From: a virus
Reading direction: 5' to 3' (one strand)
Virus record (IMG/VR): IMGVR_UViG_3300009093_000036
Coordinates: 62,001-126,000 of that record
Length of the DNA stretch: 64,000 nt
Shown here: piece after piece, positions 61,281 through 64,000 of the stretch
How the letters are laid out: every line of letters starts with the position of its first letter
Numbering within the stretch: the first letter of the stretch is position 1
Position numbers and translations under genes: made by a program
Notes under the pieces: model-generated
What the model was told of the DNA's origin: nothing
Database searches by the model: none
What the model saw: the letters and a program-made list of their open reading frames with translations, nothing else

Positions 61281-62493
61281 CTTCGCGTTCCTTCTTCATG
61301 TCGATGATCCGGTTGGGAAGAGTCGTGAAGCGTTCACGAGGCTTGTTCTGTGCGAGTGCGACTCCGATCCCTTCCTCGTTGCCGATGAGAGTGACACCAC
61401 GCTTGGCACGCGTCACCGCCGTGTAGAGGAGCTGCCGCGACCACATGCGGATGTGCATGCCGTGACAGATGACACCGACGCTCTCCCACTCCGAGCCCTG
61501 CGCCTTGTGCACAGTCAACGCATACGCAAGTCGAAGCTGATGCATCGCGACGAGCTGTGGGTACTCCACGAACTTCCCCGGGTACTTCACGACGACCTTG
61601 CCATCCGCGATCTTGTCGATGATGCCGAGCTCTCCGTTGAAGACATTCAGGACGTAGTTGTTCTGGACGTGGATGACCTTGTCTCCCACACCTGCGAACT
61701 GCTGCATCGAAGCACGCGGCACTGCAAGCTCGATGTGCTCGCCGTCGAGTCGGTTCGGGTTCAGCTCGGAAGCGATCTCGTGGTTCAGCACCTCCGTGCC
61801 CAAGTCCCCGACGTTCATCGGAGTCAAGAGCTGGAAGCGTCCCAGGAAGAAGTTGATCTTCTGGTGGACCAACAACTGCTTCGCGAGGTCGATGACGTCG
61901 TACGCCGAGTCCATCTCGAACGCCTCGAAGTCGTCCCTCTTCGTCGTGTCGAACATCTGACCGGCGAGAATCTTCGGAGCATTCGCACAGATCCACGACT
62001 CCGCCGCGCTGCGGTGAAGCGTCTTCAGGCGTACGACGGGGACCTCACCCGAGTCGATGAGGTCTCGAAGTACGCTGCCGGCGCCGACGCTTGGGAGCTG
62101 ATCGGCGTCGCCGATGAGACGGATGCGAGCCCCCTTCTTCATGACGACCAGGAGGTGGTAGAGCATCTGCGCATCCACCATCGAGGCCTCATCCGCGATG
62201 TAGACGTCGTGCGGCAACTGGTCGGTGCCGTACTGGTCTCCGTTAAAGCCGGTGAGACGGTGGATCGTGGACGCATCCATGCCCACCACCTCCGTCATTC
62301 GCTTCGCTGCCTTGCCGGTCGGAGCGACCAAGACGACGTCCAGTCCCATCAGGCGCGTGTCGCGCAGTGCCTTCTTCAACGTCGTCGTCTTGCCGGTGCC
62401 AGGACCGCCGGTGATGATGCCGATCGGCTCCTTCGAGCAGATCAGGTCGATCGCGCGTTCCTGGTCTTCGTCACGATCCTGCTGCTGTTCCAT
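61252..62493 (-). CDS. RecD2-like helicase, C-terminal (motor) half
   Basis: This is a 413-residue protein. It holds SF1 helicase motifs in order: Walker A GGPGTGKTT (about residues 29-37), YIADEASM (motif II), LIGDADQLPSVGAG (motif III), LTVHKAQGSEW (motif V) and LLYTAVTRAKRG (motif VI). They match RecD2/TraA-type 5'-3' helicases. RecD2 normally has OB and HhH domains at the N-terminus; here those lie in the separate gene upstream (62471-63502), overlapping by 23 bases. The start ATG 62493 has GAGG. It probably acts in DNA repair or replication. Confidence 0.9.
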   Translation of the reverse strand: MEQQQDRDEDQERAIDLICSKEPIGIITGGPGTGKTTTLKKALRDTRLMGLDVVLVAPTGKAAKRMTEVVGMDASTIHRLTGFNGDQYGTDQLPHDVYIADEASMVDAQMLYHLLVVMKKGARIRLIGDADQLPSVGAGSVLRDLIDSGEVPVVRLKTLHRSAAESWICANAPKILAGQMFDTTKRDDFEAFEMDSAYDVIDLAKQLLVHQKINFFLGRFQLLTPMNVGDLGTEVLNHEIASELNPNRLDGEHIELAVPRASMQQFAGVGDKVIHVQNNYVLNVFNGELGIIDKIADGKVVVKYPGKFVEYPQLVAMHQLRLAYALTVHKAQGSEWESVGVICHGMHIRMWSRQLLYTAVTRAKRGVTLIGNEEGIGVALAQNKPRERFTTLPNRIIDMKKEREDGRPRTAHA

Positions 62494-63502
62494 CGTCGTC
62501 CTCGATGTCTTCGAGCTCGGGCGGCAGCGTCTGCACGCGACCAGTCACCACGAACTCCGAGATGCCTGCTTCGTAGCGGGCGTAAGGGGTGAGCTGCACC
62601 ATCGTCGGCGAACCGTAGAGGGTGACGAACTCGGGGATGAGGGCATCGAAGTTGCTCATCAACTTCGTCGCACTGAACTCGGGGTACGTCTCCTCCACCA
62701 AGTCGATGAAGTCGGAGTAGTACATCGCCGTGTGCCCCTCCTCCGTGCACAGGCGTAGTTCGTGGAGGCAGACCGCCTTGACGCGTCGGTCGTCCACCTT
62801 CTTGTTCTCGGGCTGCGCGAGGTAGACCTTGTCGATCTTCGTGAAGGGGACGTTGTCGAGGTAGTAGAACACGACGTACGGGTCGGTTCGCAGCTCCTCC
62901 ACTGCACGAGCGCCTCGGGCCACGAAGAGGGCGTGAGCCTCCTTCGTGTCGAGACCCATCTTCATCAGGCTGTCCACCGAGTTCTTGCGCTGGACGAAGA
63001 TCCGGATGTCGATGAACTCAGCGCTCAGCCCATGCTTGGCGAACACCTGCTGGGCGCCGGCTTGATCCGAGACGATCAAGTTCCACAACCTGATCAACTC
63101 GAAGTCACCAGGGCCTGTGAGAGGAGCAAGGGTACCTGCCCCCTTCATCTGTCCGAGCGTTGCGAAGTTCTCGTACCAGTCGTCGACCAGCGCGTTCGCG
63201 TTCTTCCACGGCGCCTGGAAGTGTCGCTGCATCCATTCGAGGAAAGCCTTCCGTGTCGCCGGGAACGTTGTAACAACACGCGATGCCCGCACCTGCATGC
63301 CGTGCGTCGGATGTTCTTGCTCGTAGCCAGAGACCTCGATGTAGTCGCCGGCACGGATGCCTTCGCACACACCGACGACCTTCTGACGGGCGCCATCCTT
63401 GTCCATGAGGGTGATGACGCCCATGCCCTCAGCGCTGCCGCGGAACCGCAGTACGTCGCGGACGACGCCGTAGAGCTCGACCTCAGTCCTTGCCGACTTC
63501 AT
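62471..63502 (-). CDS. RecD2-like helicase, N-terminal (OB/HhH) half
   Basis: This 343-residue protein begins RTEVELYGVVRDVLRFRGS, then VVGVCEGIRAGDYIEVSG and YEQEHPTHGMQVRASRV, the same order as the RecD2 N-terminal OB domain (where the usual phrase ends W-x-x-H-P-K-Y-G-x-Q-F). LSAEFIDIRIF and MGLDTKEAHALFVARG follow where HhH-type repeats lie. The last 60 residues include TPYARYEAGISEFVVTG. It must pair with the motor half downstream. The start ATG 63502 has GAGGAC. Confidence 0.75.
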   Translation of the reverse strand: MKSARTEVELYGVVRDVLRFRGSAEGMGVITLMDKDGARQKVVGVCEGIRAGDYIEVSGYEQEHPTHGMQVRASRVVTTFPATRKAFLEWMQRHFQAPWKNANALVDDWYENFATLGQMKGAGTLAPLTGPGDFELIRLWNLIVSDQAGAQQVFAKHGLSAEFIDIRIFVQRKNSVDSLMKMGLDTKEAHALFVARGARAVEELRTDPYVVFYYLDNVPFTKIDKVYLAQPENKKVDDRRVKAVCLHELRLCTEEGHTAMYYSDFIDLVEETYPEFSATKLMSNFDALIPEFVTLYGSPTMVQLTPYARYEAGISEFVVTGRVQTLPPELEDIEDDDGTAAGS

Positions 63503-63503
63503 G

Positions 63504-63743
63504 TCAGTCCTCTTCTTCTTCGCAGAGCCCGCGCTTGGCGCCGATCCACTTCGAGATGATGAGCTTGCCCTTGTCACCGCGCTTCCAGACCTCCGAGTCC
63601 GCATGGATCTGCGACTGCGGGATCCAGTGCTCCGCCCCATCGATGACGACGAGGATGGCTTGGGTCGTCGAACGAATGCACTCCGCCACCGGGACCACGA
63701 TGTTCTTGTCGTCGTAGTCCCGGTACTGCTTCTTCGGAGGCAT
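63504..63743 (-). CDS. Small protein of unknown function
   Basis: This 79-residue protein begins PPKKQYRDYDDKNIVV and has TQAILVVIDGAEHWIPQSQI, then KLIISKWIGAKRGLCEEEED. The last part is acidic. The start is ATG 63743, overlapping the upstream stop as TGATG. It directly precedes the RecD2 halves. Confidence 0.5.
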   Translation of the reverse strand: MPPKKQYRDYDDKNIVVPVAECIRSTTQAILVVIDGAEHWIPQSQIHADSEVWKRGDKGKLIISKWIGAKRGLCEEEED

Positions 63744-63997
63744 CAGACGAGGTTCTCCGGCATCAGGTAGGCGAGGAGGGCGGGGTCCCAGCGATGCGAC
63801 GCAGCACACGCGAGACGAACGTGGTCGTAGCGGCTGCTGTTGTCGGTGGTGTCGTGCCAGCGAGCGTAGTTCCGAAGCCCGAGACCACGGATGAGGGTCT
63901 GGGCGAACTGCTCGACGCTCTTCATCGCCATCGCTTTCGAGAGCTCGGTCGCCGCCGGCGCGGGCGCGTTGACGGTGAAGGCGTGATAGACGGCCAT
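63743..63997 (-). CDS. Protein of unknown function
   Basis: This 84-residue protein begins AVYHAFTVNAPAPAATEL and has KSVEQFAQTLIRGLGLRNY, then SSRYDHVRLACAASHRWDP. ATG 63997 is three bases from the right edge, so an upstream start may lie outside the window. It has no recognised family. Confidence 0.5.
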   Translation of the reverse strand: MAVYHAFTVNAPAPAATELSKAMAMKSVEQFAQTLIRGLGLRNYARWHDTTDNSSRYDHVRLACAASHRWDPALLAYLMPENLV

Positions 63998-64000
63998 CGC

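Noticed and set aside
1-64000. tRNA genes
   Set aside because: Looked for T-loop and acceptor-stem patterns on both strands in the gaps, and none had a plausible cloverleaf. A tRNAscan-SE run would settle this.
1-64000. CRISPR arrays or long direct repeats
   Set aside because: No set of regularly spaced identical repeats was seen. The only clear repeats are the promoter-like motif and the single 28-base pair.

Overview
This 64 kb window looks like part of a large tailed-phage (possibly jumbo-phage) genome with high G+C. All supported genes, about 130, lie on the minus strand. They are packed head to tail, usually with ATGA, GTGA or TGATG stop/start overlaps or gaps of a few bases. No tRNA, rRNA, CRISPR array, insertion sequence or integrase was seen. 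Only a minority of products can be named. The rest are small proteins of unknown function, many with zinc-ribbon-like cysteine pairs. One encoded lipoprotein combines a low-complexity Asp/Ala/Ser/Gly linker with RCC1-type repeats, a style common in myxobacterial surface proteins, so a Myxococcota host is a reasonable guess (inference).

Transcription runs from right to left. At the right (64-57 kb) are DNA and nucleotide functions: a RecD2-like helicase split into two genes, two small zinc or unknown proteins, an HNH protein, a divergent family A DNA polymerase-like protein and a MESH1-like (p)ppGpp hydrolase. At 57-43 kb are the RCC1 lipoprotein, a nucleoside diphosphate kinase with a zinc ribbon, a DUF2493/SLOG protein, three proteins around HExxH or SLOG-like folds, RNase HII, a histone-H1-like basic protein and a secreted protein. 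At 43-36 kb are a 400-residue unknown, a DUF2135-like protein, an ATP-dependent DNA ligase, an acyl-carrier-protein-like protein that lacks the phosphopantetheine serine, a Thg1-family tRNA-His guanylyltransferase and a fragment of a DnaQ-like exonuclease.

The middle (36-15 kb) is a long run of small accessory genes. Recognisable ones are further HExxH proteins, an MT-A70-type adenine methyltransferase, a possible PD-(D/E)XK nuclease, an HNH nuclease, a YkgJ-like cysteine-cluster protein, a HAD-like phosphatase and a lone HicB-like antitoxin. The left part (15-1 kb) carries a possible tail-assembly-chaperone pair joined by a -1 slippery site, a Toprim/TopoVI-A-like protein, a membrane-anchored metzincin, a GroES-like protein, a papain-like protease and, at the left end, tail-fibre or tailspike genes.

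The main regulatory signal is a repeated motif, about C-C-C-C-T-A-T-C-A-G-n-A-A-G-A-T, found just upstream of eleven genes. In several places it directly follows a rho-independent terminator ending in a T-run, which gives compact terminator-promoter junctions. It is probably the recognition site of a phage-specific transcription system. Three other intergenic hairpins lack a T-run. Four places show broken or shifted reading frames (a -1 slippery site, a CT-repeat frameshift, a truncated exonuclease and a gene without its stop codon). Sequence error must be excluded before giving them biological meaning.
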